A stretch of DNA of 64,000 nt from UBA6107 sp964533735 (GCA_964533735.1 CAZHMD010000001.1:186001-250000), one strand, 5' to 3'; numbered from the stretch's first letter, positions 39,856-49,294 are shown. Translations and numbers: made by a program. Notes: generated by a model from the letters alone, not told the origin.

Positions 39856-42516
39856 TTACTCCTGGGTTTGAGTTAACAACTCTTCAGCGCGCGTATAAGC
39901 CTCTAATGCTTCATCAAAACGATTGGATTTCGCGTAAACATCTCCGAGAAATTGCATGAAGCCAAAGTCGGTTTCACGCTCAGGTTTGAGTTTTTGAACA
40001 ATGTCAAGAATGTCCCCGTTATCGTTTTCAAGAGATGTTTGCGATAATTGGCGAAAAGCATCGTCATAATGATTGTTTTTTATCAACTCAACCAATAGAT
40101 TAGATCCGTCTGGAACATTTTCGTTTAACTCTGGCACGATTTCGTCCGTGCCTGAAATTGAACCGGACGCCATTTCAGTTACAAAATCTGAGGGTGCTGT
40201 AATTGATGAATCTGGACTGGTTACTGATTCAGCAATCGGTTCTTGATCAGCTGAAGGGGTGGGCTCAGGCAATATCTCTTCTTTGTCTTGAACAAACAAA
40301 ATAGGCTCTGAGATTATTTCCTCTGATGGAATCTCAGAAGGAGTATCCACTGATAAATCTTCTGCTACAGGTTCAGTCGAAATACTGGTTAATCGGTCTA
40401 GAGCATCGTCAACCGGTTCATATACTATGGACTCGAATTCACTCTGCGAAATATCACCAATTTCGTTAGCTTCATCTGAAATACCTTGCTCAGGACTGAT
40501 CTCTCTCAACCAACCGAGTAATTCTTCACTCGTGGCAGCTGAAATCGCGCCTTCTTTACCTTCAAAGTCTTCTCCGACAATTTCATTTTCTACGGGTGTA
40601 ATGGGAGATTCATCAAGTAAAATCTCATTATTCACAACCGTAGATTCTGTATCCACTGAGGATGTATCAGACACTTCGGGTCCTGTAAGGACTGTCTTCA
40701 CCCAATCTGGAATCTGGCTGTCGTCTTCTTCCAACTCTGCAGCAGGAGAAGAGAAATTTTCCGCCTCTTCAACTTTGGTAAATTGTTGATCAAAGGCACT
40801 TTCAGGAGTTTTAACTTCAGGAGTTTCATAAGTGGGGAGAGGAGATGTTGGTTGGGTTAGTCCTTCGAGGCGCAATGAAATATCTTCAGCATCCAAGGCT
40901 GGGACGTCAGACTGGTCTTCCTCTGCTGAATCAAATGGTATTGAGACGTTGTCTTCCGGTTGATTGGCTAAATCGGAAAGAATGGCGTCGAGATCCATCG
41001 ACGGTTCTTTGGTTTCGTCTTTTTGTTCCACAATGTCAGAGTCAAGTGTATTTAACCAATCGGGTAAAGGTTCATCAGGCTTGGTATCCGAAATCTCGTC
41101 CTGTCCAAGGTTGTTTAACCAATCGGGTAAATCCTTTTCCGAATTTAGTTCATTTGGATTATTTTTTGATTCATCAAAGAATTGAGCCATCCAATCAGAG
41201 TTTTCGTCTTTCGGATCAATTTTTGGGGAATTATCGTCAGACATGGTCACCTCACTATTGACTGATTGTCTATCATTGGATTGAGTAGAGTCTTCATTCT
41301 TCTCAAATCCTGAACCATTTACACCCAATAGTGCTTCTGAATCAGACACCATTCCATTGAGTGCGTCACTCACACTTGAGTTTACTATAAATTCTTCGGA
41401 TGCTTTAACTTTTAACCAATCTGGAATTTCTGATTGTTTCGCTTCTACAGATTCATCTTCGTAGATGTCTGCAGGAGGACCAACTTCTGGAGTCGTAGAT
41501 GGTTGCCAGCCAGCGGCTTTCAAAAAATCAGGCAGGGTTTCTTTAGTAGAATTCGCAATTGATGAATTATTTTCATCGGAAAGGTTTGAATCCGAACCAG
41601 TGGTCTCAGAAGAAAGAGGTCCTTCCGGGATAAATACATTATTTAATGATTCAGAAACGGAATTTGGAGTATTTTCATTAGAAAAAATTTTTGACTGCTC
41701 ACTTTGAAGCGGTCGATCCCAGGAATCGAAATTTGCTGTAGAGAAGGCAGATGTATATTCAATTCTTTCAATTTCAATTTTTTCGTCCGGAACATCCTCC
41801 ACAGAAGTCGAGAGGGGAACGATCCAGGCATAATAAGGGTCGATTGAAGCTAGTCGTTCTAATACTGACTTAGAATTCTCTGATAATCCGTTTTCGAGAT
41901 ATATCTGGTAAAGGATCTGATTAGCAACATGACAATAAGGAAGAGTTTCAACAATATGATTACAGATTTCGGCTGCTTGAACTGGCGCATTTGATTTTAC
42001 AAGCATTTCGGCCAGTAGGATTTTTAGATCCACCCGTTCCGGATTTGTTAATAATGCAGCATTTATTTCGTTAATAGCCTGTTGAAATAATTCCCCTTTT
42101 GCATACATTCTAATCAATGCACCCCGTGATAGGCTGATCTTTTCCGGTGCAGATCCATCGCGTTTGCTAATTAACCTTTTTAGTTCTTCTTGAACAATGA
42201 TGTTTGATGGTTGAGAATCAAAAGCAAGTTCCATATGGTAAATTGCAGAATCCAGATCCCGTTCTTCTTCTTTTATTGAACTAAAGGCAACATGAGAGAC
42301 GAAATCATCAGGAACTATTGCGATTACTTTTTCGAAACAATCTATGGATTCTGGAATCTTTTTACTCTCTAGATAAGCCTGGCCGAGTAAACGTAATGTA
42401 TCTACCGAGTTTGGGTACTTTTTTAGTATATTTAGGCAATGAGTAATTGCCTGATCGTTTTGATTTTGCTCAACGTATGTTTCAATCTCTTGTAGATAAC
42501 TGCGTAAGTTCACCAC
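39856..42516 (-). CDS. Large TPR protein with acidic linker and repeated PDWL-type motifs
   Basis: An 886-residue protein. Residues ~1-230 are TPR repeats (for example AITHCLNILKKYPNSVDTLRLL, and SIDCFEKVIAIVPDD). Residues ~260-790 are acidic, Ser/Glu/Asp/Pro-rich and probably disordered. Within this stretch a short hydrophobic motif recurs, centred on F331, W367, W442, W466, W487, W605 and W669, mostly of the form [IL]PDWLxxL. Another TPR-like helical pair closes the protein (RFDEALEAYTRAEEL). No signal peptide or membrane helix. It starts with GTG and is cotranscribed with ndk. Function unknown; a scaffold with multiple docking motifs is the simplest reading. Confidence 0.75.
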   Translation of the reverse strand: MVNLRSYLQEIETYVEQNQNDQAITHCLNILKKYPNSVDTLRLLGQAYLESKKIPESIDCFEKVIAIVPDDFVSHVAFSSIKEEERDLDSAIYHMELAFDSQPSNIIVQEELKRLISKRDGSAPEKISLSRGALIRMYAKGELFQQAINEINAALLTNPERVDLKILLAEMLVKSNAPVQAAEICNHIVETLPYCHVANQILYQIYLENGLSENSKSVLERLASIDPYYAWIVPLSTSVEDVPDEKIEIERIEYTSAFSTANFDSWDRPLQSEQSKIFSNENTPNSVSESLNNVFIPEGPLSSETTGSDSNLSDENNSSIANSTKETLPDFLKAAGWQPSTTPEVGPPADIYEDESVEAKQSEIPDWLKVKASEEFIVNSSVSDALNGMVSDSEALLGVNGSGFEKNEDSTQSNDRQSVNSEVTMSDDNSPKIDPKDENSDWMAQFFDESKNNPNELNSEKDLPDWLNNLGQDEISDTKPDEPLPDWLNTLDSDIVEQKDETKEPSMDLDAILSDLANQPEDNVSIPFDSAEEDQSDVPALDAEDISLRLEGLTQPTSPLPTYETPEVKTPESAFDQQFTKVEEAENFSSPAAELEEDDSQIPDWVKTVLTGPEVSDTSSVDTESTVVNNEILLDESPITPVENEIVGEDFEGKEGAISAATSEELLGWLREISPEQGISDEANEIGDISQSEFESIVYEPVDDALDRLTSISTEPVAEDLSVDTPSEIPSEEIISEPILFVQDKEEILPEPTPSADQEPIAESVTSPDSSITAPSDFVTEMASGSISGTDEIVPELNENVPDGSNLLVELIKNNHYDDAFRQLSQTSLENDNGDILDIVQKLKPERETDFGFMQFLGDVYAKSNRFDEALEAYTRAEELLTQTQE

Positions 42517-42581
42517 TTTATAATTTCCTTGTAGCAGAAGTATGCATCAAACAGTTGGATTTTGCAAGCAGTGTGTCATAG

Positions 42582-42607
42582 AAAAAGCAACGCGATTAGC
42601 GTTGCTT
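42582..42607 (-). terminator. Terminator of the rpoD transcript
   Basis: AAGCAACGC (42585-42593) and GCGTTGCTT (42599-42607) form a perfect 9-base stem with a 5-base loop; on the minus strand the stem is followed by a T run. Confidence 0.85.
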
Positions 42608-42614
42608 CGAAGTA

Positions 42615-43820
42615 TTATTCACCTAAATAATCCCTTAATTTTCTTCGAATTGTAGGGTGGCGTAGACGACTCAGGGCTTGTGCTTCTATTTGACGCACTC
42701 TTTCGCGTGTAACGCCCATTTTTCGACCTACTTCTTCAAGCGTGTAAGCCTGACCATCCAGGAGACCATATCTCAATTGAAGAATACGGACTTCTCTTGG
42801 GGGTAAACCGTTTAAAACCTCTTCCAGATGTTCGCGCAGCAGATTGTATGTGGCTGATTCATCGGGCGGTAAGGCTTCTTCGTCTTCAATAAAATCACCC
42901 AAAACTGAATCCTCTTCGTCATCCGTTGGTGTTTCCAATGAAAGAGGGCGCCGCGCAACCTGGATCATATTTTCCACTTTCTTCGGAGGTACATCCAAAG
43001 AAATGGCCAGTTCCTCAACTGTTGGTTCGCGGCCCAGGCGCTGAGTTAATTGGTGTTGAATACGGAGTAATTTATTGATCTGGTCACCCATGTGAACAGG
43101 AACTCTAATTGTTCTGCCCTGGTCTGCGATTGCTCGCGTGACGGCTTGGCGGATCCACCAAGTGGCGTACGTGCTAAATTTATGCCCTCGGCGATAATCA
43201 AATTTCTTGGTCGCTCGGATCAACCCAATATTTCCTTCCTGAATAAGATCAAGGAAGGGAACACCGCGACCCATGTATTTTTTGGCTACACTAATCACTA
43301 ATCGTGAGTTAGCAGTAATGAGGTGTTCCCTGGCTGCCCAACCATCTTCAATGAGTTTACGGAGCTGAAGCCGTCTGCGACTGTTTACATTTCCACGTGC
43401 CAATTCTTCTCGAGCCATGCGGCCGCGTTCAATGCGTTGTGCAAGTTCCACCTCTTCTTCAGCATTAAGGAGAGGGACCCGACTGACTTCTTTTAAATAT
43501 AGACCAATGGTGTCATCAGTATCGATGTTTTCAAGGTCATCGGTCATTAAGACCCGAGGTTCAGCCTCTTCTGTGACGATAAGCTCATCATCTGAAGGTT
43601 CTTCGTGAATAGTTTCATCTTCCACATAAGGAATGCCTGCGCTCATTAACGCGGCAAAAGTCTCCTCCAATTGTTCAACATCCTGTTCTGCTTCAGGGAA
43701 GAATTGCAGAATGTCATCAATTGTTACATACTTTTTTTGACGGCCAACCTCAATCAACCGTGCTATCGCTGGATATTCTTCGTCGTCATCTTCTACCAAA
43801 TTAATTATGGGATTATCCAT
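42615..43820 (-). CDS. rpoD: RNA polymerase primary sigma factor (sigma-70 family)
   Basis: A 401-residue group 1-type sigma factor. A region 1.1-like segment precedes an acidic linker; region 1.2 begins DTIGLYLKEVSRVPLLNAEEEVELAQRIE, region 2 includes NSRLVISVAKKYMGRGVPFLDLIQEGNIGLIRATKKFDYRRGHKFSTYATWWIRQAVTRAI, region 3 follows, and region 4 contains the -35 helix-turn-helix (YTLEEVGRKMGVTRERVRQIEAQALSRLRHP). ATG at 43820 has AGGAA 5 bases upstream and is preferred to a start at 43844. The promoters seen in this window have the -35/-10 form this factor would recognise. Confidence 0.93.
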   Translation of the reverse strand: MDNPIINLVEDDDEEYPAIARLIEVGRQKKYVTIDDILQFFPEAEQDVEQLEETFAALMSAGIPYVEDETIHEEPSDDELIVTEEAEPRVLMTDDLENIDTDDTIGLYLKEVSRVPLLNAEEEVELAQRIERGRMAREELARGNVNSRRRLQLRKLIEDGWAAREHLITANSRLVISVAKKYMGRGVPFLDLIQEGNIGLIRATKKFDYRRGHKFSTYATWWIRQAVTRAIADQGRTIRVPVHMGDQINKLLRIQHQLTQRLGREPTVEELAISLDVPPKKVENMIQVARRPLSLETPTDDEEDSVLGDFIEDEEALPPDESATYNLLREHLEEVLNGLPPREVRILQLRYGLLDGQAYTLEEVGRKMGVTRERVRQIEAQALSRLRHPTIRRKLRDYLGE

Positions 43821-43888
43821 TAATTTCCTATCTGTAAATCGCAAAATTTGCGAAGGATATACACATCAGTCAAGCATTTACACAATTC

Positions 43889-43917
43889 AGAATACACAAA
43901 AAGTATAAAAATTACAA
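43889..43917 (-). promoter_or_regulatory. Candidate rpoD promoter
   Basis: Minus strand: TTGTAA (43912-43917), 17 bases, TATTCT (43889-43894), leaving a leader of about 60 bases before the rpoD ATG. Confidence 0.5.
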
Positions 43918-43949
43918 TAGAATTATTGCACTTATATTCTGGCACACAA

Positions 43950-43973
43950 ACAGCGGAAGGAATCTTCCGCTGT
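43950..43973. promoter_or_regulatory. Perfect inverted repeat between rpoD and hppA
   Basis: ACAGCGGAAG and CTTCCGCTGT form a 10-base perfect stem around the 4-base loop GAAT. No T run follows on the plus strand. It lies upstream of both genes, so it is either a DNA site or a transcript hairpin rather than a gene terminator. Confidence 0.5.
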
Positions 43974-44154
43974 CGATATTAGTATCCCAAAACTCGCCAG
44001 ATAATAATATACAACAAATTAGCCATAAAAGTCAACTAAGTGCAAAAATTCTAATATAATATTAATGTTGCAAAGCCAAGCCATTTGATACCTGAAGTCG
44101 AGGGTATTCTATTAATGGTTAATCTTAGGGAATAAAACAAAAATTGGAGGCTGT

Positions 44155-46467
44155 ATGGATATATTTGGTATGTTTTCAAGGCATGGTCTGAGTCCATTTG
44201 AACAGATCGCAATCCTGGGTGTGTTGGTAGTGGCATTTATCAGCCTGATATACGCCTGGCTACTCAGGAACAATGTCCTTAAAAAAGACAAGGGCACTGA
44301 GAAAATGCAGGAAGTTTGGGAGGCTATCAAGGTAGGTGCAGATAGTTATTTGAAAACGCAGTTGAAGACCATTCTTCCTGCTGTAGGAATTTTATTTGTT
44401 GCATTATTTCTATCTGTCTACGTTGTCCCACCTAGCGCTGAGGCGTTACAGGAATTCCCAAATAATACTAGAATTATCATTTCTATAGGTCGTGGAATTG
44501 CCTTCGTTCTAGGGGCTTCGTTTTCCTTGATCGTTGGACAATTAGGCATGCGTATGGCAATCCAGGCTAGCGTCCGTTCTGCATCTGCAGCAAGACGTGA
44601 TTTCAATGAATCTCTCTCGATAGCCTACTATGCTGGCACTATCACTGGTATGTTAACCGACGGGTTAGGATTATTAGGTGGAACTGTCATCTTCATGATC
44701 TTTGGTAAGGCTGCGCCCGATGCTCTTTTAGGATTTGGATTCGGCGGTACACTTTTAGCTCTCTTTATGAGAGTAGGTGGCGGCATTTACACCAAAGCAG
44801 CAGATGTAGGAGCTGATCTCGTCGGAAAAGTCGAAAAGGATATCCCGGAAGACGATCCGCGTAATGCAGCTGTAATTGCTGATCTTGTCGGTGACAATGT
44901 CGGTGATTGCGCAGGAATGGCTGCGGATATCTTTGAGAGTTACGAAGTAACTATTGTCTCAGCTTTGATCCTTGGGCTTGCGTTAATGAGCCAGGATCCG
45001 ACATCCGGACTAAAATGGATTGTTTATCCATTGATTATTCGGGGCATTGGCGTTATCAGTTCGATACTTGGTACGTTTGCAGTTCCTATTTGGGAAAAAT
45101 TCCCAATTAAGTTCTTGCGATCGCATGATGCCGAAGAGTCGATGTTCCGATCCTATGAAGTTTCCAGTATTAACACAGTAATTTGGTCATTCGTTGTGGC
45201 GATTTTGTATGCTCACGATTGGAAACTAGCCATGCTAACATCGATTGGCGTTGGTTTAGCTGTGGTATTCAATCCTTTAACATCTCACTTTACTTCCACT
45301 AAATCGAAGGCCGTTAAAGAAGTTCTTGAATCCACAAAAACTGGTCCGGCAACAACTATACTTTCAGGCTTGTCATTGGGGATGGAATCCAGTGTATGGG
45401 CTTTGGCAGTAATTGCAGTGAGTTTCATTTGTGCATTACTTTTGTACCAGGGTGAATCTTCTCTGCTTGTTCTCTATGGTGTGGCAATGGTTGGCATCGG
45501 TATGCTCAGCCATACGGGTAATAACGTTGCCATGGACTCATTCGGTCCAATTTCTGACAATGCGAACGGCATTGGAGAGATGGCCTGGCATGATCAAACT
45601 GACGAAGAAACCAAAAAAGCACGACAGATCATGGCAGACCTTGATGCTGTTGGTAATACTACGAAGGCGATTACCAAAGGTGTTGCCATTGCCTCGGCAG
45701 TAATCGCGGCTGTGAGTTTATTCTCTTCGTACATTACAGATGTAAGTCGTGTTCAAACGGACCTGATCAACAATTACGGCTACAACATTGAAGTCCTCAA
45801 GTCTATCCGTGTATCCGACACCCGAGTATTTGTTGGGTTCCTCTTGGGAGGTGCTCTTCCATGGTTGTTCAGCTCATTATCCATCAGGGCGGTGAGCAGA
45901 GCAGCAGAGAAAATTGTTGAGGAAGTTCGGCGTCAATTTAAAATCCCAGGAATTATGGAAGGTACGAGGAAGCCAGATTATGCTCAGGTTGTTGGTATTT
46001 CTACAGCATCGGCACAAAAAGAACTAATACCACTTGCGACAATCGCAATTCTAATGCCGCTTGCAGTAGGCCTGGTACTGCAGGTTGAAGCCTTAGGCGG
46101 TTTCCTGGCGGGAGTTATCTTGAGTGGGCAGTTGCTTGCAGTATTCATGGCAAATGCTGGTGGGGCATGGGATAATGCCAAGAAAATGGTCGAAGATCAA
46201 CCGCGTGACCTTGAAGCTAATACCGGAAAGGGATCTGAACGCCATAAAGCTGCAGTTGTTGGTGATACAGTTGGTGATCCGTTAAAGGACACTGCAGGTC
46301 CTGCATTAAACCCGATGATTAAAGTAGTAAACCTGGTCAGTCTGCTTGCTGCTCCAGTTATCGTAAAATATCAAGAATTAGGAGTAGTCGGTTGGATCGT
46401 GGTTGCAGCACTCGGCGCTGCCATGGTTTGGGCTTTATCAGTCAGTAAAAAATCGATGAAAGCATAA
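44155..46467 (+). CDS. hppA: Membrane proton-pumping pyrophosphatase (K+-independent type)
   Basis: A 770-residue integral membrane pyrophosphatase with about 16 helices that couples PPi hydrolysis to ion export. The active-site motifs are DVGADLVGKVEKDIPEDDPRNAAVIADLVGDNVGDCAGM, split here as GADLVGKVEKD and NAAVIADLVGDNVGDCAG, and the C-terminal VVGDTVGDPLKDTAGPALN. The cation-specificity position reads K504 in GNTTKAITKG; a lysine there marks K+-independent H+-PPases, an alanine the K+-dependent ones. TTGGAGG precedes the ATG. It ends at a strong terminator shared with the convergent pseudouridine synthase gene. Confidence 0.96.
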   Translation: MDIFGMFSRHGLSPFEQIAILGVLVVAFISLIYAWLLRNNVLKKDKGTEKMQEVWEAIKVGADSYLKTQLKTILPAVGILFVALFLSVYVVPPSAEALQEFPNNTRIIISIGRGIAFVLGASFSLIVGQLGMRMAIQASVRSASAARRDFNESLSIAYYAGTITGMLTDGLGLLGGTVIFMIFGKAAPDALLGFGFGGTLLALFMRVGGGIYTKAADVGADLVGKVEKDIPEDDPRNAAVIADLVGDNVGDCAGMAADIFESYEVTIVSALILGLALMSQDPTSGLKWIVYPLIIRGIGVISSILGTFAVPIWEKFPIKFLRSHDAEESMFRSYEVSSINTVIWSFVVAILYAHDWKLAMLTSIGVGLAVVFNPLTSHFTSTKSKAVKEVLESTKTGPATTILSGLSLGMESSVWALAVIAVSFICALLLYQGESSLLVLYGVAMVGIGMLSHTGNNVAMDSFGPISDNANGIGEMAWHDQTDEETKKARQIMADLDAVGNTTKAITKGVAIASAVIAAVSLFSSYITDVSRVQTDLINNYGYNIEVLKSIRVSDTRVFVGFLLGGALPWLFSSLSIRAVSRAAEKIVEEVRRQFKIPGIMEGTRKPDYAQVVGISTASAQKELIPLATIAILMPLAVGLVLQVEALGGFLAGVILSGQLLAVFMANAGGAWDNAKKMVEDQPRDLEANTGKGSERHKAAVVGDTVGDPLKDTAGPALNPMIKVVNLVSLLAAPVIVKYQELGVVGWIVVAALGAAMVWALSVSKKSMKA

Positions 46468-46480
46468 TTCTCGGATTAAT

Positions 46481-46511
46481 AAAGAATCTGGGCATCTCGC
46501 CCAGATTCTTT
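46481..46511. terminator. Bidirectional terminator between hppA and pseudouridine synthase gene
   Basis: A perfect 13-base stem, AAAGAATCTGGGC (46481-46493) with GCCCAGATTCTTT (46499-46511), around a 5-base loop. It overlaps the stop codon of the minus-strand gene by two bases. Confidence 0.88.
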
Positions 46512-47175
46512 ATTTTAAAGACTTCAGCAATATTGAAAAATCATCAGGATAGGGGGCTGAAACTAAAGACTCCTGATGTGTAAACGGGTGTAAAAACGCG
46601 ATTGATGTTGCATGCAATGCAACCCGATCAATTAATCGATTGCTCTCAATTTTTGCCTTCGCACCAGTTGGACTGTAAAGTATGTCTCCTAATAGCGGAT
46701 AACCCACGAAGGCCAAGTGCGCACGAATTTGATGCGTATAGCCAGTTTTCGGTTGGATTCTTAATAAAGAAAAGTCTCCATTTGACGAGACGACCTTAAC
46801 CAAGGTGAGCGCGGGTTTTCCCCTTTCAACATCGATTATTGTACGGTGTCTGCGGTCTCCATTAATTAGGAGAGGTAGACTGATCTCAAATTCATCAGCT
46901 TTAGGCTTTCCTGCAACTACTGCACTGTAATTCTTATTAATTTTACGTTCTTCAAAAAGTATAGATAAGGAGCGATGGGCTTCTTTGGTTCTGGCTACTA
47001 ACAAAGCACCGCTGGTTTCTTTATCAAGGCGATGCACGATCCAGCAACGCCCGATTTCCAGTTCAATCATTTTACGTACATGGGGAGCTTCTTTATCGTA
47101 TCCATCTTGAATTGATAGCAAACCCGCGGGTTTATTAATTACTAAGAGCCACTGGTCTATATATAAAACTTCCAT
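46510..47175 (-). CDS. RluA-family pseudouridine synthase
   Basis: A 221-residue enzyme of the RluA/RluD family that isomerises uridine in rRNA or tRNA. The catalytic aspartate is in IVHRLDKETSGALLVAR, preceded by LLVINKPAGLLSIQD and followed by KPKTGYTHQIRAHLAFVGYPLLGD. It lacks the N-terminal S4 domain of RluD and is closer in size to RluA or TruC. The target site is unknown. It lies 6 bases after degV on the same strand. Confidence 0.9.
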   Translation of the reverse strand: MEVLYIDQWLLVINKPAGLLSIQDGYDKEAPHVRKMIELEIGRCWIVHRLDKETSGALLVARTKEAHRSLSILFEERKINKNYSAVVAGKPKADEFEISLPLLINGDRRHRTIIDVERGKPALTLVKVVSSNGDFSLLRIQPKTGYTHQIRAHLAFVGYPLLGDILYSPTGAKAKIESNRLIDRVALHATSIAFLHPFTHQESLVSAPYPDDFSILLKSLK

Positions 47176-47181
47176 TTACGA

Positions 47182-48021
47182 TTAATTAGTAAAAAATGAT
47201 ACAGCAACCACCCCTGGTCCCGCATGAACAACAATCGCTGGAGGTAAATTGGAGATGAGAATTTCTGAAACACCTACAAGTTTGATGAGCTCGTCTCTAA
47301 AGAAAAGTGCATCTTGCATGGCATCGGCTTGAAAAATGGAAAGGTTCGATTCTGGGGTTGGCGGACATTCTTGTTTAACCAATTCAATAATTCTGGCGAA
47401 GGCTTTCTTTTTTGATCGTTGTGATTCAAATGGATTAACCTGACCGTCTTTGAATAATAAAATTGGCTTTATCTGGAGAACACTTCCAACCAATGCTTTC
47501 GCGCCTCCGATACGTCCGCCTTTGTACAGATACTCGAGAGTGTCGACATAAAAGTAAATTTTCAGAGACTCGCTCTTTTTGAGTATTTGAGCGATCATTT
47601 CATCTGTTGTGATATTTGTCTTCGCAAGGGCTAACGCAAACCGCACGATCCAGCCTAATGCGGGTCCAACAATACCAGTGTCGACTACTTTGACATCTGA
47701 ATCTGGAAAATCCTGAGCTGCGACTGAAGCACTTCTGAATGTTCCACTTACCTTTGCCGAAGGGCAAAGAACAAGGACGGCGTCACCCGCCGATAGGATT
47801 TCCTGGAAGATGGGTGTATACAGTGCAGGAGAAGGAGCTGCTGTTTTTGGCAAGATAGGCGAAGATTTTAGTTTGGATAGAAACTCTTCTGAAGTGATCT
47901 CGTTATCATCCCGGTATTCTCTCTCGCCAAATATGATCATTTGAGGAAGCAGGTAAATACCAAGGCTTTTTGCGTCGTTAACTGTCAAGGTGGAGGTGGT
48001 ATCAGCAACTATTTGTATCAT
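47182..48021 (-). CDS. DegV family fatty-acid-binding protein
   Basis: A 279-residue DegV protein. Typical parts are IVADTTSTLTVNDAKSLGIYLLPQ at the start, SEEFLSKLKSSPILPKTAAPSP, LCPSAKVSGTFRSA and YVDTLEYLYKGGRIGGAKALVGSVLQIKPIL. DegV proteins bind long-chain fatty acids and, in Firmicutes, present them to fatty acid kinase (FakA); no fakA-like gene is seen here. It lies between the zinc-ribbon gene and the pseudouridine synthase gene. Confidence 0.93.
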   Translation of the reverse strand: MIQIVADTTSTLTVNDAKSLGIYLLPQMIIFGEREYRDDNEITSEEFLSKLKSSPILPKTAAPSPALYTPIFQEILSAGDAVLVLCPSAKVSGTFRSASVAAQDFPDSDVKVVDTGIVGPALGWIVRFALALAKTNITTDEMIAQILKKSESLKIYFYVDTLEYLYKGGRIGGAKALVGSVLQIKPILLFKDGQVNPFESQRSKKKAFARIIELVKQECPPTPESNLSIFQADAMQDALFFRDELIKLVGVSEILISNLPPAIVVHAGPGVVAVSFFTN

Positions 48022-48039
48022 GTTAATCTCCTGATTGTC

Positions 48040-48624
48040 CTACAAAGGATTGCCGCAATTAGTACACGTTGATTCTGATTTAAAAACAATATACCCGCAA
48101 CGTTTACAAGTCCTGGGCTGGATATCTCCCAATGGGGCACCGCAGGCAATACAGCGAGATTCACCAGGAGGATTAGGAGTCGTGCAAAAATCGCAAATGT
48201 AACGGTTGAGCCTATCTGATAATTCAAAACCTGACCCAAGGGACCTGGCAGTTGTGTCTAGAATATTCCACACGTTTTCAGATAATTGGACGTATTCAAT
48301 ATCTTGGGCAATATCGTCCAGGCGATTAAGAAGGCTCCAGGGATTTCGTAAAGCGGAAACAGTGGAGACTCCGAGACTGGCGGCAATTCCAAACCAATTC
48401 TGTTTACCGACTTCAACCGCAACGCCATCACCGACATTCTGCAAGTGTACAGATAAAGCAGTTGTACCACCCGATGTTGCATATGGAGAGGTAACAATTT
48501 GGACGATAAGGTTATCACCAGATCCATATTTCTGGACACTCAGGTTTCCCCGGCTAAAATAAGCTGTCAAGGAGTTAGCAAGATCAATATTTTGAAAATT
48601 CCCATGATAAATTCGTTGAGGCAT
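48040..48624 (-). CDS. Protein with C-terminal double zinc ribbon
   Basis: A 194-residue protein. The N-terminal ~130 residues form an unrecognised alpha/beta domain without signal peptide. The C-terminus carries four CxxC pairs (CDFC, CIAC, CKRC, CTNC), i.e. two zinc ribbons. Start at the ATG at 48624 (MPQRIYHG) rather than 48687, because the longer form overlaps the divergent gene. A TATAAT box lies on the minus strand just upstream (48631-48636). Function unknown. Confidence 0.7.
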   Translation of the reverse strand: MPQRIYHGNFQNIDLANSLTAYFSRGNLSVQKYGSGDNLIVQIVTSPYATSGGTTALSVHLQNVGDGVAVEVGKQNWFGIAASLGVSTVSALRNPWSLLNRLDDIAQDIEYVQLSENVWNILDTTARSLGSGFELSDRLNRYICDFCTTPNPPGESRCIACGAPLGDIQPRTCKRCGYIVFKSESTCTNCGNPL

Positions 48625-48668
48625 ATATGAATTATAATCAGGTTTGGAAAATTGGAGTAGAAATCGAT

Positions 48669-49292
48669 ATGAATTTGAAGAAACCAATTGTGGTCATCAT
48701 CATTGCAGTTCTGCTGGTTCTGCTTTTTAATGGAGTATCAGGCAGTCGATATTACTCTGTATATGCTCAGCAGCCAACCGGATCAGTCCCAACTGTGACA
48801 GGAACTCCAAAGGGACCGATGGCCACGATCAGATACGGCTTTACTGAACCGTTTGTTAATGTTCGCTCAGGTCCAAGTACCTTGTATGATGCGATTGGGA
48901 TCATCTATATGGGCGACCAGGTTGCAGTCAAGGGGAAATCAATCGGTGGAGATTGGTTATTAATCGAATATTTTGGCGTCGAAGGGAGTTCAGGTTGGGT
49001 TTGGGCATTATATATGGATGTTACGCCCGGTGAAATACCGTTAGTCGAAATGCCCCCTTCTCCTCAACCAAAGGTAACCTTTACCATTGATCCAACAATG
49101 GCTTCTCAATTCCTGACAACCCCTCTTGCCACCAGAATGCCAACGTATACGCCGCCCGCCCCATTAGTAATCCCAACATTTGAGGCTCTTGATACGCAAA
49201 AATTCGCAGGAATACCAGTTGGTTTCATCATTATGATTCTCATGGGATTGGGGATCCTGATAGCGTTGTTCTCATATTTTCAATCCAGATAA
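48669..49292 (+). CDS. Membrane-anchored SH3-domain (SH3b) protein
   Basis: A 207-residue exported protein with an N-terminal membrane helix (about residues 5-25), a bacterial SH3 domain (FVNVRSGPSTLYDAIGIIYMGDQVAVKGKSIGG, read in two parts: VNVRSGPSTLYDAIG and WLLIEYFGVEGSSGWVWA), a Pro/Thr-rich linker and a C-terminal membrane helix (GFIIMILMGLGILIALF). Such domains bind cell-wall peptides. ATG at 48669 is chosen over 48627 since the hydrophobic anchor follows directly. smpB starts 3 bases after its stop. Confidence 0.8.
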   Translation: MNLKKPIVVIIIAVLLVLLFNGVSGSRYYSVYAQQPTGSVPTVTGTPKGPMATIRYGFTEPFVNVRSGPSTLYDAIGIIYMGDQVAVKGKSIGGDWLLIEYFGVEGSSGWVWALYMDVTPGEIPLVEMPPSPQPKVTFTIDPTMASQFLTTPLATRMPTYTPPAPLVIPTFEALDTQKFAGIPVGFIIMILMGLGILIALFSYFQSR

Positions 49293-49294
49293 TC

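Larger units (their letters stand above)
43821..44154. other. Intergenic region between divergent rpoD and hppA
   Basis: A 334-base AT-rich gap between divergent genes. It holds a promoter for rpoD (43889-43917, minus), a perfect 10-base-stem hairpin (43950-43973), an inverted repeat CGCAAAATTTGCG (43840-43852) in the rpoD leader and a TATAAT box on the plus strand at 44055-44060 that may serve hppA. No further gene is visible. Confidence 0.6.

Noticed and set aside
41000..41260. Open frames on the opposite strand of the TPR gene
   Set aside because: They mirror the low-complexity acidic linker and have no ribosome sites or family motifs.
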